DNA from: Roseburia hominis A2-183
Lineage (GTDB): Bacteria > Bacillota > Clostridia > Lachnospirales > Lachnospiraceae
NCBI RefSeq assembly: GCF_000225345.1
Contig: NC_015977.1
Location: 1,409,501 to 1,473,500 of the forward strand
DNA length: 64,000 nucleotides
Direction: 5' to 3'
How positions within the stretch are numbered: position 1 is the stretch's first letter; each line of letters begins with the position of its first letter. The notes below the pieces were generated by a model. That model saw nothing but the letters and a program-made list of their open reading frames with translations. It was not told where the DNA came from and made no database searches. This document shows, piece by piece, positions 32,960 to 42,243 of this stretch. The position numbers and the translations under genes are program-made.

Positions 32960-33314
32960 GGAGTACACTGTACGATTCTTCACAGAGAGCCTGGGGCGGT
33001 GGGAGCAGGCAGGATAGTATGGATGGAATGGATTTGCGAGAGCAAAGTGAAAGGCGGATAACAGCAGCCGAGTAGCGGAAGCCGTGTCCTCACGTTACAG
33101 GGGTACGATATAGAGAACATCTGTATCTGAGAGTCTATACATGATTGGTGGCGGATATTTCCAGTTTGGAAGTATCCGCTTTTTGTATCTTCTGTCAGAT
33201 GAGTCCGGTGAGGACGGCTGATAAAAAGAGAGAAGCTAAGCATGGCAAGAGAAGAAGGGTGGCACCACGAGACATTCGTCCCTGATCCGGTTTACCGGGT
33301 CAGGGATTTTTTTA
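32960..33314 (+). ncRNA. T-box riboswitch (tryptophan) of the trp operon
   Basis: The leader has the T-box order: CACAGAGAGCC start of stem I, a GAA-TGG-A segment (33026-33032) that fits a UGG tryptophan specifier codon, a stem III hairpin (33151-33162 with 33168-33179), the conserved T-box AGGGTGGCACCACG (33256-33269) and a terminator (CCCTGATCCGG 33280-33290 with CCGGGTCAGGG 33295-33305, then seven T). Uncharged tRNA-Trp would stabilise the antiterminator and allow expression. The specifier assignment is by position and context, not by folding. Confidence 0.88.
33280..33313 (+). terminator. T-box-controlled terminator of the trp leader
   Basis: An 11-base perfect stem with a four-base loop is followed by ATTTTTTT. 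It competes with the T-box antiterminator at 33256-33269. Confidence 0.9.
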
Positions 33315-33336
33315 AATTCATGGGAAATTACGTCCA

Positions 33337-33472
33337 ATGAATTAAAAAGCCCTCCGGGCAGGATCGCACTGCGTCAGAGCGGAATTATGTCGCTAGAGCG
33401 ACCCGCCGCAGGCGGAGAATCCTGCAAAGCAGGATTCTTTCTTGATGGGACGCATTTTCTATGAATTAAAAA
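33337..33472. repeat. Hairpin-rich insert between the T-box and trpE
   Basis: ATGAATTAAAAA occurs at 33337-33348 and 33461-33472. Between the copies are three consecutive perfect hairpins: GTCGCTAGAGCGAC (33389-33402), CCGCC/GGCGG (33403-33415) and GAATCCTGC/GCAGGATTC (33417-33437). This looks like a small inserted repeat element with duplicated target, lying after the terminator so that it is part of the trpE mRNA. Confidence 0.55.
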
Positions 33473-33489
33473 AAGAAAGAGGAGGATTT

Positions 33490-34956
33490 ATGAAGCGCAT
33501 CTATAAGGTCTACAAGAAAACAGTCAGCATTGTGAACGAGACGCCGACGGCGATGTACGAGAATCTGGTCGGAAGCAGAAAGGGATTTCTGCTCGAGAGC
33601 TATGACAAGAACTATGACCGGTATACGTTTTTGGGGGAACCGGAGGAACTGATCTCCTCGGAGGGGGAGTCGCTTGTCATCACAAAAAAGAGCGGGGAGC
33701 GCGGGGTGCGCAGGGGCAATCCGTTAGCGCTGTTAAAAGAATATTATGACGAATTTGAGATTCATAAGGAGAATGACGAACTGAATTTTTCCGGCGGACT
33801 GGTGGGCAATGTCGGCTACGATTTTATCCGCTACTCGGAAAAACTGCCGGAGAAGAATCCGGATGAGATCGGGATTGAGACGATTCAGCTGATGTTGATG
33901 AAAGCGTTTATCGTGATGGACTATGTGGCGGAGACGCTGACCGCGGTTGTCTTAGAGGAGGAGACGGAGGAAGGAAGAAAGCGTGCCGGCGTGACGGCGG
34001 AAGAGATGATACGTCGCGCCATGCATCCGGAGCAGACAGAGGGAGGATGTGACAGCAGGTGCGAAGCGGACACCGGGCACGGGACTGAGGAGGCGGCGCA
34101 GCCGGAGGGCGGAAAAAGGGACGGCGTCATCCGCAAAAAGTCGGATACGCCAGAGACGTACAGCGCGAAGGTGGAGAAGATCAGACACTATATCAGAGAG
34201 GGACATATCTTTCAGACGGTGCTCTCCCAGCGATGGACGGTGGAGACCGGACGTGACGGATTTTCTCTTTATAAGGAGCTTCGCGAGTTAAATCCGTCGC
34301 CGTATCTTTATTACTTCCAGTTCGGTAATTTTGAGGTGATCGGAAGTTCGCCGGAGATGTTAGTAAAACAGCAGGGCAAGCGTGTGTTTACCTGCCCGAT
34401 CGCAGGGACCAGACCGAGAGGAAAGACAGTGGAGGAGGATGAAGCGCTGCGCAGAGAACTTCTGGCAGATGAGAAAGAGCGTGCCGAGCATGTGATGCTG
34501 GTGGATCTGGCGCGAAACGATATGGGGCGCATCTCGGAATTCGGAACAGTCAAGGTCACGGATTTTATGAATGTGCGGAATTATTCCCATGTCATGCACA
34601 TCGTATCCATGGTGGAGGGAAGGAAAAAGGGCAGCTATCATCCGTTTGATCTGCTGGCATCCTTCCTGCCGGCAGGAACGTTAAGCGGTGCACCAAAGAT
34701 CCGGGCAATGGAGATCATTGAGGAATTGGAGGAGGTACGGCGCGGGCTCTACGGCGGTGCGACCGGTTATGTCGATTTTTCCGACGATATGGATTTCTGC
34801 ATCACGATCCGCACGATGATCAAGAAGGGCAGAGAGGTCTATCTGCAGGCGGGTGCGGGAATCGTCGCGGACTCCGTGCCGGAAAAAGAATATCAGGAAT
34901 GCTGCAACAAAGTGATGGCGCTTGCAAGAACACTTCTGGAGGAGGAAAACTTATGA
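33490..34956 (+). CDS. trpE: Anthranilate synthase component I
   Basis: The 488-residue protein turns chorismate and ammonia into anthranilate. The tryptophan feedback site motif LLESYD is near residue 35, and the chorismate-binding domain has IREGHIFQTVLSQRW, IGSSPEMLVK, CPIAGTRPRG, LVDLARNDMGRI, FPAGTLSGAPK-like ASFLPAGTLSGAPKIRAME and GATGYVDF. A hydrophilic insertion (about residues 180-215, Glu/Gly rich) links the domains. ATG 33490 follows GAGGAGGA. It overlaps trpG by 4 bases. Expression is under T-box control. Confidence 0.95.
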   Translation: MKRIYKVYKKTVSIVNETPTAMYENLVGSRKGFLLESYDKNYDRYTFLGEPEELISSEGESLVITKKSGERGVRRGNPLALLKEYYDEFEIHKENDELNFSGGLVGNVGYDFIRYSEKLPEKNPDEIGIETIQLMLMKAFIVMDYVAETLTAVVLEEETEEGRKRAGVTAEEMIRRAMHPEQTEGGCDSRCEADTGHGTEEAAQPEGGKRDGVIRKKSDTPETYSAKVEKIRHYIREGHIFQTVLSQRWTVETGRDGFSLYKELRELNPSPYLYYFQFGNFEVIGSSPEMLVKQQGKRVFTCPIAGTRPRGKTVEEDEALRRELLADEKERAEHVMLVDLARNDMGRISEFGTVKVTDFMNVRNYSHVMHIVSMVEGRKKGSYHPFDLLASFLPAGTLSGAPKIRAMEIIEELEEVRRGLYGGATGYVDFSDDMDFCITIRTMIKKGREVYLQAGAGIVADSVPEKEYQECCNKVMALARTLLEEENL

Positions 34957-35522
34957 TTCTTTTGATTGACAACTATGATTCCTTTACCTATAACCTCTAT
35001 CAATATATCGGAACCTTCACGCCGGACATCCGGGTGGTGCGCAACGATGCCATTACGATCGGGGAGATAGAAAATATGCAGCCGGAGCGCATTGTGCTCT
35101 CCCCGGGACCTAAAAGCCCAAAAGAGGCGGGAATCTGTATGGACGTGGTAAAACATTTCTACAATAAAATACCGATTCTTGGCATCTGCCTCGGACATCA
35201 GTGCATCGGCGAGGCGTTCGGAGGAACCGTGAGCTATGCGAAGACATTATTCCACGGAAAACAGTCCGAGGTCACACATTGTCTGGACGGCGTCTTTGCC
35301 GGGATCGACACGCCGGTTAAGGTGGCAAGGTATCATTCCCTGGCGGTGCTAAGAGACGATCTGCCGGAGTGCCTGAAAGTCACCGCGCAGACCGCGGACG
35401 GCGAGATTATGGCGATGCGGCACAAAGAGTATCCGGTGGTCGGTCTCCAGTTCCACCCCGAGTCCATCTACACGGAACACGGAAAGCGGATGATCGAGAA
35501 TTTCCTGTCGGGTGTCATTTAA
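34953..35522 (+). CDS. trpG: Anthranilate synthase component II (glutamine amidotransferase)
   Basis: The 189-residue class I glutamine amidotransferase supplies ammonia to TrpE. It has the catalytic triad: the cysteine in GICLGHQCIGEAFGG, and histidine and glutamate in QFHPESIYTEHG. SPGPKSPKEAG forms the oxyanion region. It starts within the stop of trpE (ATGA). It could also serve aminodeoxychorismate synthase, as in Bacillus, if no other pabA exists; this window does not say. Confidence 0.93.
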   Translation: MILLIDNYDSFTYNLYQYIGTFTPDIRVVRNDAITIGEIENMQPERIVLSPGPKSPKEAGICMDVVKHFYNKIPILGICLGHQCIGEAFGGTVSYAKTLFHGKQSEVTHCLDGVFAGIDTPVKVARYHSLAVLRDDLPECLKVTAQTADGEIMAMRHKEYPVVGLQFHPESIYTEHGKRMIENFLSGVI

Positions 35523-35536
35523 GGGAGGAGCAGCGT

Positions 35537-36310
35537 ATGATACTGGATCAGATTGTGAGCGATAAAAAAAGAAGACTGCCGGAACATAAGAGACGGATAC
35601 CGGAGCAGGAGATGCGAAAGCTGGCGGAGGCGTATGAGGGCAGCCATCATGATTTTAAGGGAGCGCTTGAGGGAGATGTCATTTCCATCATCGGAGAGTT
35701 CAAAAAGGCGTCCCCAAGTTTCGGTAAAATTAAAAGCAAGATTAACTTACTGGATAGAATTGAGGAATACAATGCTTCTGTGGATGCGATCTCCTGCCTG
35801 ACGGAGGAGGATCACTTTGACGGAAGCACGGCGTACTTAGAACAGATCCGGCAGATGACCGATCTTCCGATCCTGCGCAAGGATTTCATGATTGATCCAT
35901 ACCAGTTCTATGAGGCGCGGGCGATCGGTGCAGACGCGGTGCTTCTCATTGCGGCAATCTTAGACGATGTGCAGATGCATGAATTCTACCAGCTTGCCGG
36001 GGAGCTGGGGCTGGATGCGTTAGTCGAGGTACACGACGAGGCGGAGATGGAGCGGGCGTTAAAGCTGGATGCAAAGATCATCGGCGTCAATAACCGCAAT
36101 CTGAAGGATTTTTCCATTGACCTGCAAACAACGGAGCGATTAAGCCGCATGGTGCCGCAGGAGAAGCTTCTGGTGGCGGAAAGCGGCATTGTATCGGATG
36201 AGGATGTGGAGTTCTTAAAAGCATGCGGTGTGAATGCATTTCTGATCGGGAGAGCCTTTATGGAGGCGGAGCACCCGGGAGAGGTGGCAGCGCGCTGGAA
36301 GCAGCGGTAG
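35537..36310 (+). CDS. trpC: Indole-3-glycerol-phosphate synthase
   Basis: The 257-residue TIM barrel closes the indole ring. Catalytic residues are in IIGEFKKASPSFG (Lys), ISCLTEEDHFDGS (Glu), LPILRKDFMID (Lys), IGVNNRNLKDF (Asn) and LVAESGI (Glu/Ser). The ATG at 35537 follows GGGAGGAG; a longer frame beginning inside trpG is rejected. Here trpC follows trpG directly, because trpD has moved to the end of the operon. Confidence 0.94.
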   Translation: MILDQIVSDKKRRLPEHKRRIPEQEMRKLAEAYEGSHHDFKGALEGDVISIIGEFKKASPSFGKIKSKINLLDRIEEYNASVDAISCLTEEDHFDGSTAYLEQIRQMTDLPILRKDFMIDPYQFYEARAIGADAVLLIAAILDDVQMHEFYQLAGELGLDALVEVHDEAEMERALKLDAKIIGVNNRNLKDFSIDLQTTERLSRMVPQEKLLVAESGIVSDEDVEFLKACGVNAFLIGRAFMEAEHPGEVAARWKQR

Positions 36311-36322
36311 GGAGGATGGACA

Positions 36323-36997
36323 TTGACGAAGATCAAGATCTGCGGCATCACAGGAGAGGATGAGATAGCAACGCTCAATGAGACAGGTGTGGATTACGCC
36401 GGATTCGTGCTGTACGAGAAAAGTAAACGTTATGTCACAGTGCAGAAAGCAAGACAATTATTTGAAAAATTAAATAAAGATATAAGAAAAGTAGCTGTAG
36501 CGGTAGCGCCGGAGAGCGAGTTGATTGAGGAGATCGGGCGTGCAGGATTTGATCTGCTGCAGGTGCATGGCGTGGATGCCGCAGAGGCGGAGCGGATCGC
36601 AGCGCAGACGAAGCTGCCGGTGTGGCTGGCAGTCAACCTCCGTGATCCTGCCGAGGTTCGCCGATGGCGCAGAGAAGAATATCACCGGATTGCCGGGGTT
36701 GTGATTGATGCCGGAGCGTACGGCAGCGGAAAGACATTCGGCTGGGAACAGAACGGACAGGATGAGATGTGCTGTGCCGTGCGTGCGTTCCGGGAGGAAC
36801 TGCTGGCAGAGGGGCGTACTTTTGTGCTGGCAGGCGGACTTAACGCAGAGAATGTGGCGGAGGGAATCAGAATCTTTGCCCCCGATGTCGCAGATGTCAG
36901 CAGCGGCGTGGAAACGCTGTGTGACGGAATGAGAGCAAAAAGTATAATCAGGATTAAAAAATTTAAGAAAGCCGTGCAAAAAACAGAAGGCGTCTGA
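36323..36997 (+). CDS. trpF: Phosphoribosylanthranilate isomerase
   Basis: The 224-residue barrel enzyme carries out the Amadori rearrangement before TrpC. It begins KIKICGIT with the catalytic cysteine, has LQVHG, and DAGAYGSGKTFGW with the catalytic aspartate, then LAGGLNAENV and DVSSGVE for phosphate binding. The start is TTG 36323 behind GGGAGGATGGA; the ATG inside that site is out of frame. The protein ends with a lysine-rich tail beyond the usual length. Confidence 0.92.
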   Translation: MTKIKICGITGEDEIATLNETGVDYAGFVLYEKSKRYVTVQKARQLFEKLNKDIRKVAVAVAPESELIEEIGRAGFDLLQVHGVDAAEAERIAAQTKLPVWLAVNLRDPAEVRRWRREEYHRIAGVVIDAGAYGSGKTFGWEQNGQDEMCCAVRAFREELLAEGRTFVLAGGLNAENVAEGIRIFAPDVADVSSGVETLCDGMRAKSIIRIKKFKKAVQKTEGV

Positions 36998-37045
36998 ACA
37001 GGAAGAAGGCGCGGCGGAACATGATCAGGAAAGGAAAGACGAGAC

Positions 37046-38257
37046 ATGAACAGGAAAGCATATTACGGAGCATTTGGCGGACAGTATGTGGCGGAGTCGC
37101 TGATGAATACTTTAGAGGAACTGGATGCGGCATTCGAGGAAGCAATCCGTGATCCGGAATTTCTCAAACAATACCACTATTATCTGGAACAGTATGTCGG
37201 GAGAGAGACACCGCTGTATTACGCGGAGCGTCTCAGTGAAAAGTACGGCATGAAAATGTATTTAAAGCGTGAGGATTTAAACCATACCGGCGCACACAAG
37301 ATTAACAATGTGATCGGACAGATTCTGCTGGCGAAGCGCATGGGCAAGAAAAAGGTGATCGCAGAGACCGGAGCGGGGCAGCACGGCGTGGCGACGGCAA
37401 CCGGCGCAGCGCTCTTTGACATGGAGTGCACGGTCTATATGGGAGCCGAGGATATCAAAAGACAGTCACTAAACGTAATGCGCATGGAGATGCTCGGCGC
37501 GAAAGTTGTCAGTGTCACTTCCGGAAGCAATACGCTAAAGGATGCGACCAACGAGGCGATCCGCACCTGGGCAAAAACGGCGGAGGATACCTTTTACATC
37601 ATCGGTTCGGCTGTGGGACCGTATCCGTACCCGAAGATGGTGAAGGAGTTTCAGAGCGTCATCAGCCGCGAGGCGAAAAAACAGATCCTTGCGGCGGAGG
37701 GCAAGCTTCCGGATGTCGTGCTGGCATGTGTGGGAGGCGGATCGAACTCCATCGGCATGTTTGCGGATTTTATTGAGGAGAAGGGGGTAAAGCTGATCGG
37801 CGTGGAGGCAGCCGGAAAGGGAATCGAGACCGGGGAACACGCGTCGGCGATGGCGCTCGGCGAGCCGGGAGTTCTGCACGGCATGCGTTCCTATCTGCTG
37901 CAGGATGCGGACGGCAATGTCCAGCTTGCACATTCCATCTCAGCGGGGCTGGATTATCCGGGCGTCGGTCCGGAGCACGCGTACTTAAAGGAGAGCGGAC
38001 GCGCACGATATGTGGCAATCCGGGATGATGAGGCGATGGATGCGCTGATGGAGCTGTGCAGACTGGAGGGAATCATTCCTGCGATCGAGAGCGCCCATGC
38101 AGTTGCCTATGCGATGAAGTACGCGAGGGAGCGCAAAGAGGCGGTCGGTGAGAAGCAGGCGGCAAAGGAGACCATGGTCATCTGTCTGTCGGGCCGCGGC
38201 GACAAGGATGTCAATACGATCGCAGATTATCTTGCAGGAAAAGGATATTTAAATTGA
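37046..38257 (+). CDS. trpB: Tryptophan synthase beta chain
   Basis: The 403-residue PLP enzyme joins indole and serine. The PLP lysine is in [11 protein letters not shown], the glutamate in AETGAGQHG, and the phosphate cup in [20 protein letters not shown] [14 protein letters not shown] opens the chain, as in TrpB1. It partners with TrpA encoded next. The length and motifs are normal for the family. Confidence 0.96.
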   Translation: MNRKAYYGAFGGQYVAESLMNTLEELDAAFEEAIRDPEFLKQYHYYLEQYVGRETPLYYAERLSEKYGMKMYLKREDLNHTGAHKINNVIGQILLAKRMGKKKVIAETGAGQHGVATATGAALFDMECTVYMGAEDIKRQSLNVMRMEMLGAKVVSVTSGSNTLKDATNEAIRTWAKTAEDTFYIIGSAVGPYPYPKMVKEFQSVISREAKKQILAAEGKLPDVVLACVGGGSNSIGMFADFIEEKGVKLIGVEAAGKGIETGEHASAMALGEPGVLHGMRSYLLQDADGNVQLAHSISAGLDYPGVGPEHAYLKESGRARYVAIRDDEAMDALMELCRLEGIIPAIESAHAVAYAMKYARERKEAVGEKQAAKETMVICLSGRGDKDVNTIADYLAGKGYLN

Positions 38258-38285
38258 GCCGGAAAGTTGTCCGGCGAGGGAGGAT

Positions 38286-39086
38286 ATGACAGATATGAAT
38301 CGAATAGAAGCGCGTATGAACGCCTGCAGCAAAAAGCAGGAGAAAGCATTTATTACTTATGTTACCGCGGGACTGCCGGATCTGGCAGCCACAAAAGAAA
38401 TCATCCGGGCGCAGGAGCGCGGCGGCTGCGACGTGATTGAGCTTGGCGTGCCGTTTTCCGATCCGGTGGCGGACGGACCGGTCATCCAGGACGCATCGTA
38501 CCGTGCAATCTGCGGCGGGGTGAATGTGAAGAAGATTTTTGCAATGATGCAGGAACTGCGCACGGAGGGTGTGACGGTCCCGATCATCTTCATGATGTAT
38601 TACAACACGATCCTGCACTACGGCGTGGAAGCGTTTGTAAAAAGATGCAATGAGGCGGGGGTGGACGGACTGATCGTTCCGGATCTGCCGTTTGAGGAGC
38701 AGGCGGAACTGATGACGGTGCTTAACGCATCGGAGGATACGATCTTAATCCAGCTCGTGTCGCCGGTGTCCGGGGCGCGGATTCCAAAGATTCTCGCCGG
38801 AGCGCGGGGGTTCGTCTACTGTGTATCGTCCATGGGTGTCACGGGGCAGGGAGCAGAGTTCCATAAGGAGGTAAGAAGCTATCTTACCGCAGTACGGGAA
38901 GCGACAGATCTGCCGGTGATGATGGGCTTTGGCATCCGGACGGCGGCGGACGTTCTGCCGCTTGCGGATCTGATCGACGGGGCGATCGTCGGAAGTTATT
39001 TTATCAGGCTGCTGGAGGAGCAGGGCTTTGCGCCGGAGGCGGCGGAGACATACTGCCGGACCTTTAAAAAGGAACTGAACGCATAG
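38286..39086 (+). CDS. trpA: Tryptophan synthase alpha chain
   Basis: The 266-residue barrel splits indole-3-glycerol phosphate and channels indole to TrpB. Catalytic residues are in VIELGVPFSDPVADGP (Glu) and GVDGLIVPDLPFEE (Asp). YCVSSMGVTGQG and GFGIRTAADV bind phosphate. A short N-terminal extension contains MTDMNRIEARM. It is followed by trpD instead of being the last gene of the pathway set. Confidence 0.95.
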   Translation: MTDMNRIEARMNACSKKQEKAFITYVTAGLPDLAATKEIIRAQERGGCDVIELGVPFSDPVADGPVIQDASYRAICGGVNVKKIFAMMQELRTEGVTVPIIFMMYYNTILHYGVEAFVKRCNEAGVDGLIVPDLPFEEQAELMTVLNASEDTILIQLVSPVSGARIPKILAGARGFVYCVSSMGVTGQGAEFHKEVRSYLTAVREATDLPVMMGFGIRTAADVLPLADLIDGAIVGSYFIRLLEEQGFAPEAAETYCRTFKKELNA

Positions 39087-39100
39087 AGGAGGAAAAAGGG

Positions 39101-40111
39101 ATGAAAGAATATATTGCAAAGGTTGCTGAGGGAGAGAATCTGACTGAGGAAGAAGCAAAAAAGGCGATGGACATCATGTTAAGCGGTGATGCGACGCAGG
39201 CGCAGATCGCGGCGTTTCTGGCGCTGGAGCGCGTGAAGGGCGAGACGCTGGATGAACTGGCTGGATTTGCAGCGGTGCTCCGCGACAAGGCTGAGACGAT
39301 TTCCCCGAAGGTTGATAATTATATTGATCTGGTGGGAACCGGCGGAGATCGCACATTTACCTTTAACGTGTCCACCACGTCGGCGTTCGTGGTGGCTGCT
39401 GCAGGACTCCCGGTGGCAAAACACGGAAACCGCTCCATATCGTCGAAATCGGGCGCCGGGGATGTGCTAGAGGCGCTCGGTGTCAATATCATGGCAGATC
39501 CGAGGAAAGTGGAGGAATGCGTGGAGAAGGCTGGCATCGGCTTCATGTTTGCGCAGCTTTTTAACAAGTCCATGCGCTATGTCGGGCAGGCGCGCAGTGA
39601 GATGGGAATCCGTACCGTCTTTAATATCTTAGGACCGCTCGCTAATCCGTCCCGCGCAAAAAATATGGTGGTCGGTGTCTACAGTCCGTCACTCACGGAA
39701 AAGGTAGCGACGGCGATGAGCAGACTTGGGGTGGAGCGCGCGTATGTGGTCAGCGGTGAGGACAACATGGATGAGATTACGCTTACAGGAGCGACCACGG
39801 TATCCGAGATCCGGGATGGAGCGGTGACAACATTTACCATCACACCGGAGCAGTTCGGTATGAAGCGCGTATCGCTGGAGGAGCTGCGTGGCGGAAGCGG
39901 CGGGGAAAACGCAAAGATTACGAGAGCCATTCTGGACGGAACGGAGCGCGGCGCCAAGCGTGACATCGTTCTTTTGAACGCAGGTGCAACTCTTTATGTC
40001 GGAGGGGTTGCGGAATCTATGGAAGCGGGTGTAAAATTAGCGGCAGAGGCGATCGACAGCGGCGCGGCAGCACGGAAGCTGAAGGAGCTGGTTCGCGTCT
40101 CAAATACATAG
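39101..40111 (+). CDS. trpD: Anthranilate phosphoribosyltransferase
   Basis: The 336-residue enzyme joins anthranilate to PRPP. The PRPP loop GTGGDRTFTFNVST, KHGNRSISSKSGAGDVLEALG and the second metal site (SGEDNMDEI) are clear. AGGAGG-type site precedes the ATG. In most Firmicutes trpD lies between trpG and trpC; here it comes last after trpA, 14 bases behind it. Confidence 0.95.
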   Translation: MKEYIAKVAEGENLTEEEAKKAMDIMLSGDATQAQIAAFLALERVKGETLDELAGFAAVLRDKAETISPKVDNYIDLVGTGGDRTFTFNVSTTSAFVVAAAGLPVAKHGNRSISSKSGAGDVLEALGVNIMADPRKVEECVEKAGIGFMFAQLFNKSMRYVGQARSEMGIRTVFNILGPLANPSRAKNMVVGVYSPSLTEKVATAMSRLGVERAYVVSGEDNMDEITLTGATTVSEIRDGAVTTFTITPEQFGMKRVSLEELRGGSGGENAKITRAILDGTERGAKRDIVLLNAGATLYVGGVAESMEAGVKLAAEAIDSGAAARKLKELVRVSNT

Positions 40112-40129
40112 AGAAAAGGAATCAGAAAG

Positions 40130-41170
40130 ATGATACGGTTTAACAGTGATTACACAGAGGGATGCCATCCGGCGATCTTAGAGAGACTTGCGGCAACCAA
40201 CATGGAACAGACCCCGGGATACGGGGAGGATGTATATTGTGCGGCAGCTGCGGAGCAGATAAAAGAGGCGTGCGCCGCACCGGAGGCAGCGGTGCATTTT
40301 CTGGTGGGAGGAACACAGACGAATGTGACAGTGATTTCGGCTGCATTAAGACACTATCAGGGTGTGATCACTGCGGTGACCGGACACATCAACGTACATG
40401 AGACGGGAGCACTGGAGTCCTGCGGACACAAGTGCCTTACGATCGAGACGGCGGACGGCAAACTGACAGCAGAACAGATTGCTGCATATACGGACGCGCA
40501 TTATGCCGACGCAAGTTTTGAACACACGGTTCAGCCGAAGATGGTCTATATTTCCAATCCGACGGAGATTGGCACGATCTATAAAAAAGCGGAGCTGGAG
40601 GCGATCTATGATGTCTGCAAAGAGAGAGGGCTTTATCTGTTTTTAGACGGTGCAAGACTGGGCTACGGTCTTACATGCCGGGAAAATGATCTGACACTTG
40701 CCGATGTGGCGGCGCTCACGGATGTCTTCTACATCGGAGGAACCAAGGTCGGAGCGCTCTTTGGCGAGGCGGTTGTGATCACAAACGAGGAATTGAAGCG
40801 CGATTTCCGTTACAATATGAAGCAGCGGGGCGGCATGCTGGCAAAAGGCAGACTGCTCGGCATTCAGTTCCTCACGCTATTCGAGGAGAAAAGGTATTTT
40901 GAGATCTCGGCGCATGCATCAAGGCTTGCGGAAAAGATCCATGATGAGCTAAAGGACATGGGCGTAAAATTTTATGTGGACTCGCCGTCGAACCAGCAGT
41001 TTGTGATTCTTCCGGATGCGGTGCTTGAAAAGTTAAAAGACGATTTTGCATTTGAATATCAGGCGCGTGTGGACGATACGCATAGCGCTGTCCGCATCTG
41101 TACCTGCTGGGCAACCAAAGAGGAAAACGTGGAGGCGCTTCTTGCTGCACTGAGGGGATTATTACGATAG
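40130..41170 (+). CDS. Threonine aldolase-like PLP enzyme
   Basis: The 346-residue fold-type I PLP protein resembles low-specificity L-threonine aldolase and beta-eliminating lyases. It has FNSDYTEGCHPAIL, VHFLVGGTQTNVTVI, HINVHETGALE, LFLDGARLGYG with the PLP aspartate, and FYIGGTKVGALFGEAVVI with the PLP lysine. It would cleave threonine or allo-threonine to glycine and acetaldehyde, or act on another beta-hydroxy amino acid. It follows trpD by 18 bases without terminator, so it may be co-expressed with the trp genes. Confidence 0.85.
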   Translation: MIRFNSDYTEGCHPAILERLAATNMEQTPGYGEDVYCAAAAEQIKEACAAPEAAVHFLVGGTQTNVTVISAALRHYQGVITAVTGHINVHETGALESCGHKCLTIETADGKLTAEQIAAYTDAHYADASFEHTVQPKMVYISNPTEIGTIYKKAELEAIYDVCKERGLYLFLDGARLGYGLTCRENDLTLADVAALTDVFYIGGTKVGALFGEAVVITNEELKRDFRYNMKQRGGMLAKGRLLGIQFLTLFEEKRYFEISAHASRLAEKIHDELKDMGVKFYVDSPSNQQFVILPDAVLEKLKDDFAFEYQARVDDTHSAVRICTCWATKEENVEALLAALRGLLR

Positions 41171-41184
41171 AACGGAGAGAGAGT

Positions 41185-42207
41185 ATGCAGCAGAAGAAAC
41201 GTATTTTATTACTGGCAACCGGAGGAACGATTGCGTCCAGAAAGTCGGATAACGGCTTAAAACCGCAGATTACACCGGAGGAGCTGATCGAGTATATTCC
41301 GCAGGTAAAAGAGATCTGCGATGTCGAGGCGGTTCAGCTTTTAAATCTGGACAGCACCAACATGGAGCCGTCACACTGGAAACTCATGGTTCATGCGATT
41401 TGGGAGCACTACGACGATTTTGACGGATTCGTGATTGCCCATGGGACAGATACGATGGCGTACACGGCAGCGGCGCTTTCCTATATGGTGCAGAACACGA
41501 AAAAGCCGATTGTGATTACCGGTGCGCAGAAGCCGATCGACCTGGAGATCACGGACGCGAAGTCGAACCTGATCGACAGCTTTTTATATGCTGCCGATGA
41601 CCGCTCACAGGGGGTACAGATTGTGTTTGATGGAAAAGTCATCGCCGGAACCCGCGCCAAGAAGGTGCGGTCCAAGAGCTACAATGCATTTTCCAGTATT
41701 GACTATCCGTCGCTCGCCGTGATACAGGACATGAATATTATGCGCTATATCCCCATGCTTCCGTACGAGGAGGAAGTCCGGTTCTATGAGAAGCTGGATG
41801 AAAATGTTTTCCTGATGAAGCTGATCCCGGGAATCCGTCCCAAGGTGTTAAAGAGTATTTTTGAAAATTATGACTGTATCATTGTGGAGAGCTTTGGCGT
41901 GGGCGGTATACCGCAGTCTATCGCAGAGGAGTTTTACCGGCTGTGCCAGGAGCATCCGGACAAGCTGGTGGTCATGGCGACGCAGGTGGCGCACGAGGGA
42001 AGCGATATGACGGTCTACGAGGTCGGCCACAACATGAAAGAATATTGCCGCTTCTTAGAGTCCTACGATATGACGTTAGAGTCCGTGATTGCGAAGGTGA
42101 TGTGGATGCTTGGCAACTATGATATATCGTCCTGTGATATCGAGGAGGTTTTCTATCACAGTATCAATTACGACCTGATTTTTGGAAAGAACCGGAAATG
42201 CAATTAG
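41185..42207 (+). CDS. L-asparaginase, type I (cytoplasmic)
   Basis: The 340-residue protein turns asparagine into aspartate and ammonia. The two catalytic threonine motifs are LLATGGTIASRK near the N-terminus and VIAHGTDTMAYTAAALS around residue 90. Further family blocks are ITGAQKPIDLEITDAKSNL and GFGVGGIPQS-like ESFGVGGIPQSI. No signal peptide is present, as for the AnsA type. It lies 14 bases behind the aldolase gene and ends the run that begins with trpE. Confidence 0.9.
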   Translation: MQQKKRILLLATGGTIASRKSDNGLKPQITPEELIEYIPQVKEICDVEAVQLLNLDSTNMEPSHWKLMVHAIWEHYDDFDGFVIAHGTDTMAYTAAALSYMVQNTKKPIVITGAQKPIDLEITDAKSNLIDSFLYAADDRSQGVQIVFDGKVIAGTRAKKVRSKSYNAFSSIDYPSLAVIQDMNIMRYIPMLPYEEEVRFYEKLDENVFLMKLIPGIRPKVLKSIFENYDCIIVESFGVGGIPQSIAEEFYRLCQEHPDKLVVMATQVAHEGSDMTVYEVGHNMKEYCRFLESYDMTLESVIAKVMWMLGNYDISSCDIEEVFYHSINYDLIFGKNRKCN

Positions 42208-42210
42208 AGA

Positions 42211-42243
42211 ATTGTCAACCGCGAGACAAAACAGGTTGACAAT
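42211..42243. promoter_or_regulatory. BirA-type operator of bioY
   Basis: ATTGTCAACC (42211-42220) and GGTTGACAAT (42234-42243) form a perfect 10-base inverted repeat around 13 bases. This matches the Firmicute biotin repressor box (about TTGTNAACC, spacer, GGTTNACAA). The right half covers the -35 box (TTGACA 42236-42241) of a promoter whose -10 box is TATGAT (42258-42263, 16-base spacer). Binding would shut off bioY when biotin is plentiful. Confidence 0.85.

Noticed and set aside
33151..33186. Hairpin followed by TTTTT in the trp leader as a second terminator
   Set aside because: Its place between stem I and the T-box fits stem III of a T-box leader, and the true terminator is at 33280-33313.
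34953..37000. Extended upstream starts of trpG, trpC and the antisense frames across the trp operon
   Set aside because: The starts given have ribosome binding sites and family N-termini; longer frames lie within the preceding genes.
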